64,000 bases of DNA from Chitinispirillaceae bacterium (GTDB lineage Bacteria; Fibrobacterota; Chitinivibrionia; Chitinivibrionales; Chitinispirillaceae): contig JAFGIN010000054.1 of NCBI GenBank assembly GCA_016929595.1, positions 16,071-80,070 on the forward strand, written 5' to 3'. Numbering within the stretch: position 1 is the first letter of the stretch; the number at the start of each line of letters is the position of its first letter. Shown in pieces: positions 8,498-17,617 of the stretch. The translations under genes were made by a program, and so were the position numbers. Under the pieces are notes generated by a model. It made no database searches. It worked only from the letters and a program-made list of their open reading frames with translations, and was not told the origin of the DNA.

Positions 8498-10426
8498 TCA
8501 GGAAGGAACAGAGACTGATTTCTTTTCCGTTTTTTTTATCAGAAATGCAAAGGAGACCAGAAAAACAATCTCAAAGGCTAAATATAAAAATAGATAGTGA
8601 GCACCTACAGATGTAAAGCCATATGAATGGAGGCCGATACCAAGCAGATTAACTCCCACCCATGTCAACATGACAAGCATCATACCGATAACCGCACCAG
8701 CAGCAATACCATACCTGCCAGCCAGCCGCCCGGATTTGCCATGAAGAAAAGCGACACCCCATAGTATTATCAGAAGCGCACCGTTTTCTTTCGGATCCCA
8801 GCCCCAGAATCTGCCCCAGGCCTGATCAGCCCACATTCCACCAAACACCGTTCCAATAATGGTAAATATAAATCCGAAAACAAACATGCCATAAATTGCA
8901 CTTAACAGTTTTTCCTGGTTGTCATCGACACTACGCTTTTTGATCAGAGCGATCAGCATATATACATGTGCCATGAATCCGGCACCAACATGTCCGGCAT
9001 ATCCCAGTGAGATGGTTACGATGTGAGTTGTAAGCCAGAATGAGGAATCAAGAACAGCCGATAACATTCCCAGTGTATCCCCGTCTTTGGTATATCTTCC
9101 GGCAATATGAAGAAACAAAAACCCTGTCAAAGCCGATAGTAAAATTCCAAATGAACGTATTTTTATTGACTCAAGAATAATACCCAGCACCACAGATGCC
9201 CATGCTGTAAATATGAACGTCTCATAGAGATTGGTAACCGGCGGGTGGTGCATTATTATCATCCGGGCAATTATACCTGATGTATGCAGAACTACTCCGA
9301 GAATAATCAAAAACAGACCAACGGAGTACGCTCGCTTCCAGAGTGAGGAAACTGCGAGTAACGAGAGAAGAAATGCTATCCCGTAAATAATTTTTGTAAA
9401 TAGAAACGGATTTATTCTATTATATAGTATTTCAAGTTGAGGTCTGGAAATAGAAAGACTTTTTGAGACTGGCAGATAGGTGCACCTGATAAAGTGGTCT
9501 ATTGCATTATCGAAAGCGGATTGATAACCGTTTAGATATGCATCCCGCGCTTTTATCATCATATTCACTGATGAATCATTCAGTGCACCAGTCCGCAACT
9601 TCCCGACATACCCCCACAAACTTCCCCACCGCTCAGGTGATGTTTCAAGGGGAATTATGTGAGGAGGATTGCTTTTCATATCGTTCTCGATTTCATACAT
9701 GCGCTTTGCAAGTTCCAGCAGGACACTTTCACCCGGTGATAAGGAATCACCACCCTTTCTCTGAATCTCCCGCATACCCTCAGCAATCTTTTTTGATGAC
9801 GATAACAGATTAAAGTATGATGGTGAAAAATGCATTGGTATACCGAGCTGTTCTGCAAGAACAGAATCCGTTATGGCAAGATATTCTTGTGGGTCAAGAA
9901 AACTGAATGTTGATCTTAAAAACAGATATTCTTCGAGATTATTTCGCGTTTGTAATATTTCTCTCTCAAATGAAGTCCACTCACTGGAAGATGTTTGAAC
10001 TGTTTTCTGTGCGATATCCTCAATTCTGTTTATTGCGCCATACAATTCACGAAATGAATATCTCCGTTTCGCACGAGGTAGAATTCCCAGAGCATTTGCA
10101 ACATCCGGATTATTTACAATAAATACAAGATCATCATCCGCGCTTTGTGGATGAAACATCACACTTGAAATCCATTCCAAAGCACTGGCTCCTGCTACCT
10201 TCTGCCTGCCTGAAAACTGCATCAGTTTATTTCGGGCATAGGTATCTAAAGGCTTTTTTCTACCATTTTCCAGAACTATGATTTCACCAAGTTTTTCAAC
10301 TGACAACCCCCGCGTTTTCTCATGAGTTCCGGCAACAGAAGATACATACCCCAGAACCACCGCCAGGATCAATGCAGCTATAATTGAAAGCTTCTTTTTT
10401 AAATCCCAATATCCCATTTTAATCAC
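8498..10426 (-). CDS. ccsA: Cytochrome c biogenesis protein, CcsA/ResC type
   Basis: 642 residues. The C-terminal half has about eight membrane helices and the haem-handling WWD-type motif (QAWGRFWGWDPKENG), which is diagnostic of CcsA/CcmF proteins. These export haem and attach it to apocytochrome c in System II. The N-terminal 330 residues form a long periplasmic region, beginning after one helix with GEIIVLENGRKKPLDTYAR; this phrase is typical of the extended CcsA proteins of FCB and related bacteria. The start is uncertain: GTG 10426 has GAAG nearby, while ATG 10417 lacks a ribosome site at normal distance. Twelve bases separate it from the resB stop, and it is followed closely by the amidase gene. 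The pair indicates that this organism makes c-type cytochromes. Confidence 0.9.
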   Translation of the reverse strand: MIKMGYWDLKKKLSIIAALILAVVLGYVSSVAGTHEKTRGLSVEKLGEIIVLENGRKKPLDTYARNKLMQFSGRQKVAGASALEWISSVMFHPQSADDDLVFIVNNPDVANALGILPRAKRRYSFRELYGAINRIEDIAQKTVQTSSSEWTSFEREILQTRNNLEEYLFLRSTFSFLDPQEYLAITDSVLAEQLGIPMHFSPSYFNLLSSSKKIAEGMREIQRKGGDSLSPGESVLLELAKRMYEIENDMKSNPPHIIPLETSPERWGSLWGYVGKLRTGALNDSSVNMMIKARDAYLNGYQSAFDNAIDHFIRCTYLPVSKSLSISRPQLEILYNRINPFLFTKIIYGIAFLLSLLAVSSLWKRAYSVGLFLIILGVVLHTSGIIARMIIMHHPPVTNLYETFIFTAWASVVLGIILESIKIRSFGILLSALTGFLFLHIAGRYTKDGDTLGMLSAVLDSSFWLTTHIVTISLGYAGHVGAGFMAHVYMLIALIKKRSVDDNQEKLLSAIYGMFVFGFIFTIIGTVFGGMWADQAWGRFWGWDPKENGALLIILWGVAFLHGKSGRLAGRYGIAAGAVIGMMLVMLTWVGVNLLGIGLHSYGFTSVGAHYLFLYLAFEIVFLVSFAFLIKKTEKKSVSVPS

Positions 10427-10438
10427 TGATACTTCGAT

Positions 10439-11539
10439 CTATTTTACTTTTTTAATATACGTATAAAATGAAAGTATGTAATGATACAACAACCCCAGTA
10501 TTACAATTATACTGGACAGGTAAGGAACAAAACGCATCGGATTATCAACAACTGACAAGGTTGATGACATTGCTTCACCCTGTTGTGAAAATCCGGTCTG
10601 ATAAAAAGTGATCGTTTTGTATCTGAACGGACGATTCATCGAAATTAAGGCTTCCCTGTTAATCGTGTTATTACTGATAGTTATCAGGCTCTGATAACTT
10701 TTCGCTTCACGGGTACCCGGGTGATCAATTTTTGTAAACTTCTCAAGCTTTACTGTAAAAGGAAGCAGTACCTGAGCCTGTTGAAGAATACCCATTAGAG
10801 TATCACTACCAAAAGCAAAAATCGCCGGAGCCTCCGAACCACTGAACAGTATCATTCTTGGGACTTCACCACCACCATTGAGTTTGTTTTGTATATTGAC
10901 AACAACTCCGGGAAAATTTCGTCCATTCTTTTCCGGAGGTTTGCTCAGTAAAGATTCGATTGTATGCGGATTTGTTCCATAACCAGTGCAGTTTGCATAA
11001 AACTCAAGAATATTTATATTGATCCCGTAGTCCTTGAATTCAAGATTGTCTCCCTTTTTTAACCCTGAAACATTTTTACGCCCTATATTAGTTATTATTC
11101 CTTTACTTTTTCTAAAAAATGCGATCTCCCAATCATACTGTTTTGTAGCAACAGATGTATTCTCACCCTCCAGCAGCGAAACAGTCGATTCATTAACCAG
11201 GGATGCGGCAAAACCCGATCCTGCAATAAGAATTATGACTCCAAGATGTATTAAAAAAATACCTGTCTTTCTGAAATTGAAATTGAAAACCCGCAGAGAA
11301 GAAGCAAGAAGATTAATCGTAAGCAGAGTTATAACCGTTTTAATCCCGGGGAAGGGAATAAAACCGAATTCGATAAAGAACCATGATGCAAAAATGTGCT
11401 TTTGTGCTGCATAAATGCCATAATCTACCTGATAAAAGGTACCCCAGACAACTAGTAGAAAAAGTGCAAGCACGCAAGTAATGGTTATCTTGATCGACGC
11501 AGCAGTTCTTAAAACTTTTTTAAACAATTCTTGCAACAA
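10439..11539 (-). CDS. resB: ResB-like cytochrome c biogenesis protein
   Basis: 366 residues. Three N-terminal membrane helices (residues about 15-110, including the TFYQVDYGIYAAQ loop), a large periplasmic domain and a final helix before the basic C-terminus give the ResB/Ccs1 topology. With CcsA it forms the System II synthetase that delivers haem to the CXXCH motif of apocytochromes. The only in-frame starts at this end are TTG codons (11539 and 11536), and no strong ribosome site is seen, so the start is approximate. It lies immediately upstream of ccsA, the usual order. Confidence 0.88.
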   Translation of the reverse strand: MLQELFKKVLRTAASIKITITCVLALFLLVVWGTFYQVDYGIYAAQKHIFASWFFIEFGFIPFPGIKTVITLLTINLLASSLRVFNFNFRKTGIFLIHLGVIILIAGSGFAASLVNESTVSLLEGENTSVATKQYDWEIAFFRKSKGIITNIGRKNVSGLKKGDNLEFKDYGININILEFYANCTGYGTNPHTIESLLSKPPEKNGRNFPGVVVNIQNKLNGGGEVPRMILFSGSEAPAIFAFGSDTLMGILQQAQVLLPFTVKLEKFTKIDHPGTREAKSYQSLITISNNTINREALISMNRPFRYKTITFYQTGFSQQGEAMSSTLSVVDNPMRFVPYLSSIIVILGLLYHYILSFYTYIKKVK

Positions 11540-11751
11540 AACCCATAAAAATTAAAATATACCTGCAAACAATTATCTGCAAGTCTGACTCAGGTGAAGC
11601 ACGTCCGGTTTCAAATTAAAAAACATCCAGAATTTACACTACACACACCGTTCCCTATGCATCCACTCTGCCCCAATGAAAGTATTTTACTCTGATTAGC
11701 CAGAGTTATAACAACACCATACAGCAAATATAATAAGGAACTACCCGACCA

Positions 11752-12918
11752 TCAAAAAAATGGAGGATATTTCGTTTTATCCGGAATGATAGCAACTCCT
11801 TCCATTTCTATCAACCACCCGGGTCTGCATACAGGTCCTTCAACGGGCATAAGCGCGACATTTTCCGGAATGAGTTGAGATATGAGGTCGGTAATCAATT
11901 TGTAATGTTTAGTATTTCGCAGGTAAATAATGAGGTACTGAAGATCACTGAGTGATGCACCGTGTGGTTCAAGCAGCGCTTTAACATTGTCAATAGTCCT
12001 GACTGTCTGCCTGCGAATATCACTTTCATACATTATGTTCCCAAGCTTATCGATACTCGCAGTTCCTGAAATATGCATATGAGACCTGTCTCCAAACCTC
12101 AGTCGCGTCCCACGTTCGAATGTTACTCCGTAAACAGCTGTACTTGAAAGGTTCTCAAGGGCTTCCATTTTAATGATTTGCTCCTCTTTTATATTCTGGA
12201 TAGAAAGAGCATCCATCGAAACAAGACAATTTGTATCAACCGATTGTCCTTCGATACCAGTTGACGCAATATACCGGGTATCAGCAGTAAGACCAATCAC
12301 ATTAAAAAGCTCTCTGCGGGAATCGATCATACCAGTGTAATTATTATCTACATCTCGTACATAAATCCAGGTACGTAAAGTATTATTACGAACATTCATA
12401 TTATAATTTTTCAGGTCAAGACTCAGGTCTGAAAAAATCCTCAGTGTCTGCATAGCAGAATCGCTGTATTTTTTACTCCTTGCCCCGGCAGTCCATAATA
12501 GAGAGTAATGATCACCTTCAGTATACACTTTCTGGATCCCGGAACAGGTCTTGTTATATTTTGCAGTAGTGGCTGACTTTATATGGTAGATCAGTATTCC
12601 TAATTGCCCACCGGCCAGAGGTGCCTGCTGTATGCATGATACCGCTCCGTCTTTGAGCATTCCATAGAGCCTGGATTGCATCAAAAACTGATAATCATTC
12701 ACAATATCACTAAAATAAAAACGGGTAAACTGAAGAGTTGTTTCATCAAGACCATTTTCTGCCAGAGCTGCAGAATAACTGTTAGCAAGTTCCTCAGCTG
12801 CCTCATCGAAGGATATACCATCGGACGCTGTCGCGGTAAAAAAGATCTCCGTAGCACCTGTGGGAGTGGAAAATGAACTGCATTTCAAACCCCTTGCCTT
12901 TACATAATCTGTCAGCAT
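11752..12918 (-). CDS. RidA/YjgF-superfamily protein, chorismatase (FkbO/Hyg5)-like two-domain form
   Basis: 388 residues from ATG 12918, chosen over the in-frame ATG at 12945 because a perfect GGAGG sits six bases before it. The C-terminal 130 residues are YjgF-like: HISGTASIDKLGN, the helix TVRTIDNVKALLEPHG, and RPGWLIEMEGVAI, which keeps the Arg and Glu used by RidA imine deaminases. The N-terminal part is not a RidA repeat, but its RTWIYVRDVDNNYTGMIDSR stretch and following ASTGIEG block resemble chorismatase-like proteins. Possible roles are hydrolysis of reactive imines or chorismate-derived compounds; neither can be proven here. It is monocistronic, with a gap of 212 bases to resB. Confidence 0.7.
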   Translation of the reverse strand: MLTDYVKARGLKCSSFSTPTGATEIFFTATASDGISFDEAAEELANSYSAALAENGLDETTLQFTRFYFSDIVNDYQFLMQSRLYGMLKDGAVSCIQQAPLAGGQLGILIYHIKSATTAKYNKTCSGIQKVYTEGDHYSLLWTAGARSKKYSDSAMQTLRIFSDLSLDLKNYNMNVRNNTLRTWIYVRDVDNNYTGMIDSRRELFNVIGLTADTRYIASTGIEGQSVDTNCLVSMDALSIQNIKEEQIIKMEALENLSSTAVYGVTFERGTRLRFGDRSHMHISGTASIDKLGNIMYESDIRRQTVRTIDNVKALLEPHGASLSDLQYLIIYLRNTKHYKLITDLISQLIPENVALMPVEGPVCRPGWLIEMEGVAIIPDKTKYPPFF

Positions 12919-12945
12919 TACTAACCTCCGCAGTTTTTTGATCAT

Positions 12946-13427
12946 TTCTGAATTTATGTAAGCTTAAGTTACCACCATAATTAAAAAAAAGAGCTATTTA
13001 TTTTTTAAATAATCAATAATATGTTGGCACTATAGCCAACGTTTTTATCAGAGATAGTGCATATTTAAAGATATTACCTATCTCTCATCACTTTCTTTTT
13101 TTTGAACCTGTCAAAAAAACACCTAAAGTTTCCTCATTTTATACCGATATGATAAAAGGGTGAGTTGTAACATACTTACCTGAAAACATTATCATCAGTA
13201 GGGGAAGCACTGATTATAATGCTGATCGGATGTACACAAGGGAGGTCAGTAATGATCTGCAATAATCGCATCTATTCTTCATTTCTCAGTCAATTTGTAC
13301 GTCGAAGTCATTATTCACTTTCCAATTGCGCAATCCTTAACAGTCTCATAATTATCCGTACTTCATTCGATAGCAGTTATCGGGAACGCTGTCGGAATCG
13401 CGATCGATCCTTAATTACTGTGTTTTT
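12946..13427. other. Intergenic region upstream of the flagellin genes
   Basis: No gene is supported. A small perfect hairpin (gttggc 13023-13028 / gccaac 13035-13040) is followed by gttttta. The plus frame starting near 13219 reads through the CCGATA hexamer array into a TDTDTD run and is regarded as spurious. Confidence 0.5.
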
Positions 13428-13520
13428 CGATACCGATACCGATGCCGATGCCGATACCGATACCGATACCGATACCGATACCGACACCAATACCGATACC
13501 GATACCGACACCGACACCGA
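13428..13520. repeat. Hexanucleotide (CCGATA)n tandem array
   Basis: About 93 bases are built from the hexamer ccgata with ccgatg, ccgaca and ccaata variants, roughly 15 units. The array is in-frame for Thr-Asp repeats on one strand and Tyr-Arg or Gly-Ile type repeats in others, so it creates artificial open frames. It lies about 130 bases upstream of the putative promoter of the first flagellin gene. Confidence 0.9.
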
Positions 13521-13647
13521 AGTAAAAACCGGTGCATTGTATTATGGGACAGTTAAAAATTCTTACTTCGGTATAATTATAAAACCGGTTCTTTTTAAAT
13601 CCAGTTTTGACTTAGAGGATAATTTTTTAAATCTACTACGAAGGAGG

Positions 13648-13675
13648 TTGAAGTGCAATAAACCTTTACTATTAT
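13648..13675 (+). promoter_or_regulatory. Possible sigma-70-type promoter for the flagellin genes
   Basis: TTGAAG (13648-13653) and TATTAT (13670-13675) are separated by 16 bases and would start transcription near 13682, just ahead of the leader hairpin. The match is moderate. No convincing sigma-28 (TAAA...GCCGATAA) site was found. Confidence 0.35.
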
Positions 13676-13701
13676 AACATATAGTGAACGATTGGCAGTC
13701 T

Positions 13702-13751
13702 CAGGGAGGGGAAGCCCTGCAGTCTGTTAAAAATACAACACACAAGGGAGG
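13702..13751 (+). promoter_or_regulatory. Flagellin mRNA leader: GGA-loop hairpin plus GGA-containing ribosome site
   Basis: Stem CAGGG (13702-13706) / CCCTG (13715-13719) presents loop AGGGGAAG. The ribosome binding site AAGGGAGG (13744-13751) lies 37 bases after the loop GGA. Two GGA sites, one in a loop and one in the Shine-Dalgarno sequence, is the arrangement bound by CsrA in the Bacillus hag leader. The second flagellin gene has the same layout. Confidence 0.5.
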
Positions 13752-13755
13752 TTTT

Positions 13756-14601
13756 ATGATTGGTGGAATCGATTATTCATCAATTCGTCTTGCATCAGCG
13801 TACAACATTAACAATCAACTGCTATCAGATACTTTAAGCAGAATTGCTACCGGAAAAAAGTTCTCAAAACCCAGTGATAATTTTACAGGATTCATCCGCA
13901 TCAATCAGATGCAGAATGACATTGACGGTTACCAGTCAATTAAAGAAAACCTGACAATTGCCAAGGGAATCACCGCTATTGCATCTGAAGTTGGAAATAC
14001 AGTTTATGAAGATTTAACAGAACTTAAAGATCTTGTCACCGCATATTATAACACATCAGACAGCGAAGATGACAATGCGGCAAGGAGTGAAATTGAATCA
14101 AAATTCAGCATCCTTAAAACTAGCCTGACAAACTATATCGCAGACAACAAATACAATGGTACATCAGTTTATAGTGCAGCAACTCTTGACAGCATAAAAA
14201 TTGACCCAAATGGTACAGGATCACTTTCTATTGCATTTGAAGCGACTGATATAGCTAACCCATCTACTCCGACACTGACTGGTTTTGTCGTAGGCAACGA
14301 AACTCAAACAGCCGATAACAGAGATGCTGATCTTGAAATAATAAACAACCAACTAACAGCAGCAACTAACTATCTTTCCAAAGCAACATCGTACGACAGA
14401 TCGATTGATAGACAGATCAGGATTTCTGATACAATAATTCAAAGTAAAGAGTCAGCGATTTCATTTATTTCTGATATCGATGAAATCTCAGAATTGAACA
14501 GAAAAACCGATCTTCAGATTCGACAGGAGGCATCTATTGCAATGATGGCCCAGGCGCAATTGCTCAGGAGTTCAATAACCAAACTATATGACCGGATGTG
14601 A
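13756..14601 (+). CDS. Flagellin-family protein 1
   Basis: 281 residues from ATG 13756, preceded by AAGGGAGG; the longer GTG frame at 13684 would run through the leader hairpin. The N-terminal D0/D1 helix contains LSDTLSRIATGKKFSKPSDN, and the C-terminal helix contains IRQEASIAMMAQAQLLRSSITKL, the two conserved ends that co-fold in flagellins. The middle is short, with no large D2/D3 domain. The SKPSDN phrase leans toward FlgL/HAP3 proteins, while the C-terminal MMAQAQ is flagellin-like, so it could be a filament subunit or a junction protein. A close paralogue follows 90 bases downstream. No other flagellar genes are present in the window. Confidence 0.8.
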   Translation: MIGGIDYSSIRLASAYNINNQLLSDTLSRIATGKKFSKPSDNFTGFIRINQMQNDIDGYQSIKENLTIAKGITAIASEVGNTVYEDLTELKDLVTAYYNTSDSEDDNAARSEIESKFSILKTSLTNYIADNKYNGTSVYSAATLDSIKIDPNGTGSLSIAFEATDIANPSTPTLTGFVVGNETQTADNRDADLEIINNQLTAATNYLSKATSYDRSIDRQIRISDTIIQSKESAISFISDIDEISELNRKTDLQIRQEASIAMMAQAQLLRSSITKLYDRM

Positions 14602-14625
14602 TGATGTAAAACAGTTGTATACGCT

Positions 14626-14685
14626 GCAGTAGAAATGAGGGGAAGCGTTTCTGCTACCGCACAGATTCATAACATCAAAGGGAGG
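14626..14685 (+). promoter_or_regulatory. Leader hairpin of the second flagellin gene
   Basis: Arms GCAGTAGAAA (14626-14635) and TTTCTGCTAC (14648-14657) pair over ten positions with one G-U and one mismatch. The loop TGAGGGGAAGCG again carries GAGGGGAAG, identical to the first leader. The ribosome site AAAGGGAGG (14677-14685) puts its GGA 40 bases after the loop GGA. The stems differ in sequence but the loop and spacing are conserved, which suggests selection on the RNA. Confidence 0.5.
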
Positions 14686-14691
14686 TGCACT

Positions 14692-15510
14692 ATGATTACC
14701 GGAGCATCACTTACGGTTACTTATGGCCATTTGACTTCATTCTACAAAAGAAATGAAAATAATCTTGGTCTGTCCCTGCTTCGCCTTGCCAGCGGCAAGA
14801 GAGTCGAACAACCGTCTGACAACATTCCTGATTACTTCAATGCAGCCAGACTGAAACAATCGGATTCGATACACCAGGACGTACACTCAAAACTCAATGA
14901 AGCTCTTTCCAGAACAGAGATCGCTGAAACTGCCGGCACCTATATTTTTGATGATCTGACCTCCGCTAGAAATCTGATTGACAGTTATTACAGCGACAGT
15001 ACTACTGAGGATGAAAAGGAAGCTATAAAAGTCGAATTTTCACAAATACTCCGGCAGGTTAGATCTGTTCTGGACAATACCTGGCTTGATGGAAAACTGG
15101 TGATTGATGTTTCGGGAGATACTCCGTTTGCCCACGCACCGATTAACCCTTCAGATCCGGATGAAACGCTTGCGCTATACTTTACAGATAAACAGATCCC
15201 CGATATAGACGGGCTCACCCTTGGAACTACAACTTACGAAACAGAATCACAGGCTCTGCAGACAGAACTTAACAAAGCAGCATCATTTATTTCAAAAGTA
15301 AGTGTTTACCAAAGAAGCGTAAACGCATTCATCAATATCAATGAAAGAAGCAGATATGCCGGACAAACTATCTATTCGGGAATTACCGCCTGCGATACAG
15401 GAATGGAGATGATCAAAGCAATGAACCTGAGCATCAGAAACCAGTCTTCACTCTCCATGATGGCACAGGCAAATTTGTCAAGAGCATCGGTACTGAGGCT
15501 CGTTTCTTAG
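14692..15510 (+). CDS. Flagellin-family protein 2
   Basis: 272 residues from ATG 14692, with GGGAGG six bases upstream. The N-terminal helix has LGLSLLRLASGKRVEQPSDN, and the C-terminal helix has IRNQSSLSMMAQANLSRASVLRL, a clear flagellin D0 signature (MAQAN). It resembles the preceding gene in length and in the short variable middle but is clearly diverged, so the two are not recent duplicates and may form different parts of the filament. The stop lies only 7 bases from the convergent dxs stop, leaving no room for a separate terminator, so the two transcripts probably overlap at their 3-prime ends. Confidence 0.82.
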   Translation: MITGASLTVTYGHLTSFYKRNENNLGLSLLRLASGKRVEQPSDNIPDYFNAARLKQSDSIHQDVHSKLNEALSRTEIAETAGTYIFDDLTSARNLIDSYYSDSTTEDEKEAIKVEFSQILRQVRSVLDNTWLDGKLVIDVSGDTPFAHAPINPSDPDETLALYFTDKQIPDIDGLTLGTTTYETESQALQTELNKAASFISKVSVYQRSVNAFININERSRYAGQTIYSGITACDTGMEMIKAMNLSIRNQSSLSMMAQANLSRASVLRLVS

Positions 15511-15517
15511 CAGTATA

Positions 15518-17431
15518 TCATTTTAATACATTTTTCAATTGCGTCTCAGTGCCAATCACCTTTAACACCTCTTTTGCGATACTATCAGCATCAAGACCAT
15601 AATCACGAAGCAGCAGATCTTTATTGCCATGATTGACAAATTCATCGGGGAAACCAAAAATCATGATACGAGGCAACACCTCTACATTTGCCATGTGAGC
15701 ACATTCAAGAACAGCACTTCCGAATCCACCACATCTGGAGTTATTCTCGATAGTAATAATCAGATCAAAATTACTGAATAGCTCATTATAAAATTTTGTA
15801 TCAAGAGGTTTGGCAAAACGGGCATCGATCAGTTTAGGTGAGTGCCCTTCACCTTCAAGTATTTTACACACGGCATCCGCCCGGCTGATACAATCACCTA
15901 TTGAAATAACCGCTACCCCGCAGCCTTCACGCAGGATCTCTGGAATACCGATAGCAATCTCTTTGTATTCAGTATCTATCGGTACCCCGGCCCCACACCC
16001 CCGGGGATAACGAATAAATACCGGCCCACCGGTATATTTCACCGCAGTAAATAACATATTTTTGAGTTCAGCTTCATCTCTTGGAGCCATTAATACAGCT
16101 CCGGGAACCGAACGCAAAAAGGACAGATCAAAAACCCCATGATGCGTTGGTCCATCATCCCCGACAAGTCCGGCTCTATCGAGACAAAAAATAACAGGTA
16201 ATTTTTCTATTGCAATATCATGTAAAATCTGATCATATGCACGCTGCGCAAAAGTTGAGTACAAGGCAACAACCGGCCGCATTCCTTTAAGAGCCAGACC
16301 GGCTGCAAAAGTTACAGCATGCGACTCTGCAATTCCAACATCAAAAAAACGATCTGGAAACTCTTTACTAAATTCAACAAGTTTAGTTCCATCCCGCATG
16401 GCAGCTGTAATGGCTACAATATCTTTATGTGTTCTTCCAAGATCCACGATTGTCTTTCCAAACACATCACTGTAGGTGGGGGCAACGGCCGGAAACTTTA
16501 TAACGTCACCGGTTTCCCGCGAAAAGCTGGAAATACCATGATACTTTGTAGCATCACATTCGGCAAAGCTGTATCCTTTTCCCTTTTTTGTGACAATATG
16601 TATCAACACTCTCGAATCGGGTAATGCTTTTATCGATGTGAATATTTCAACCAACCCGGCTATGTTATGCCCATCAACAGGACCAAAATAACGTAATCCC
16701 AGATCTTCAAACAATTTTCCGGGAATCACGATATGTTTTACTGCATAATCGATGCTGCTGACCACGTTTAAGATACTTTTTCCAACGTTTGAGCCGCTTA
16801 ATCTATTCCATATCTCTTTTTTTATTCTGTTGTAACGTTTGTCTGTCAAAACTCTTGTCAGATAATGTGACAAAGCACCGACATTATGTGATATTGACAT
16901 TTCATTATCGTTAAGAATCACCGTCATAGATGATTTGCTTGACCCGAGGTTGTTGAGCCCCTCAAATGCCAAACCGCCGCTCAATGCGCCATCACCAATA
17001 ACTGCTATTACACTGTTATTTTTCCCCTGCAGCACATTCGCTTCAGCCATCCCTAACCCGGCACTGATTGAAGTTGATGCATGACCGACCGTCAACGCAT
17101 CATGAGGACTTTCTGTTTTTTTAGGAAAACCACTTATCCCGTTGTGCTGCCTCAATGTATGGAAAACGTCTTTTCTACCTGTTAGAATTTTATGGGTATA
17201 TGCCTGATGTCCCACATCCCAGATAATTTTATCATCAGGACTGTCATAACAGTAATGCAATGCAATGGTAAGCTCAACAGTACCCAGACTAGGAGCCAGA
17301 TGCCCTCCGCACTTACTGACCGTTTCAATCATCATTTCCCGAATCTCCGCAGCAAGCTGAGGCAATTGAGTGATTTGAAGTTTCTTCACATCAGCAGGAG
17401 AGCTTATACCATCCAGTAACCTTTTAGACAT
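15518..17431 (-). CDS. dxs: 1-deoxy-D-xylulose-5-phosphate synthase
   Basis: 637 residues, the normal length. It condenses pyruvate and glyceraldehyde 3-phosphate with thiamine diphosphate to make DXP, the first step of the MEP isoprenoid pathway and a precursor for thiamine and pyridoxal. Features seen: IIWDVGHQAYTHKILTGR near residue 70, HGHAS-equivalent VGHASTSISAGLG, the TPP-binding GDGALSGG with downstream NDNEMSIS, the pyrimidine-domain FDVGIAESHAVTFAAGLA and the DRAGLVGDDGPTHHG loop. The ATG has AAGGA at nine bases. No other MEP genes are adjacent. Confidence 0.97.
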   Translation of the reverse strand: MSKRLLDGISSPADVKKLQITQLPQLAAEIREMMIETVSKCGGHLAPSLGTVELTIALHYCYDSPDDKIIWDVGHQAYTHKILTGRKDVFHTLRQHNGISGFPKKTESPHDALTVGHASTSISAGLGMAEANVLQGKNNSVIAVIGDGALSGGLAFEGLNNLGSSKSSMTVILNDNEMSISHNVGALSHYLTRVLTDKRYNRIKKEIWNRLSGSNVGKSILNVVSSIDYAVKHIVIPGKLFEDLGLRYFGPVDGHNIAGLVEIFTSIKALPDSRVLIHIVTKKGKGYSFAECDATKYHGISSFSRETGDVIKFPAVAPTYSDVFGKTIVDLGRTHKDIVAITAAMRDGTKLVEFSKEFPDRFFDVGIAESHAVTFAAGLALKGMRPVVALYSTFAQRAYDQILHDIAIEKLPVIFCLDRAGLVGDDGPTHHGVFDLSFLRSVPGAVLMAPRDEAELKNMLFTAVKYTGGPVFIRYPRGCGAGVPIDTEYKEIAIGIPEILREGCGVAVISIGDCISRADAVCKILEGEGHSPKLIDARFAKPLDTKFYNELFSNFDLIITIENNSRCGGFGSAVLECAHMANVEVLPRIMIFGFPDEFVNHGNKDLLLRDYGLDADSIAKEVLKVIGTETQLKNVLK

Positions 17432-17617
17432 TCGAGTGATTCCTTAATCCCATACTGATTTCTGTTTCCTGTGAAAAATTACCTCACCATCAGAAATCAT
17501 TAATAGTAAAACTAAACAGTGTTTCTTACGTTAGAAGATAGCATCCGTGCAAATACTTAGCAAGTAAAAGCCCACGAAACTATCGAATAAATCAGGTGTT
17601 AAAAGGATGAATCTCAA

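Noticed and set aside
13023..13045. Possible sigma-54 promoter (ttggcac...) before the flagellin region
   Set aside because: The GG and GC elements are 7 rather than 10 bases apart; the sequence is better read as a small hairpin.
13641..13659. Strong AAGGAGG followed by a two-codon frame GTG CAA TAA
   Set aside because: A minimal upstream ORF is conceivable, but the same bases form the likely -35 region of the flagellin promoter, so it is probably not transcribed.
13219..13677. 152-codon plus-strand frame with a Thr-Asp repeat
   Set aside because: It is created by the CCGATA array; the N-terminal half has no domain and the C-terminus runs into the flagellin promoter region.
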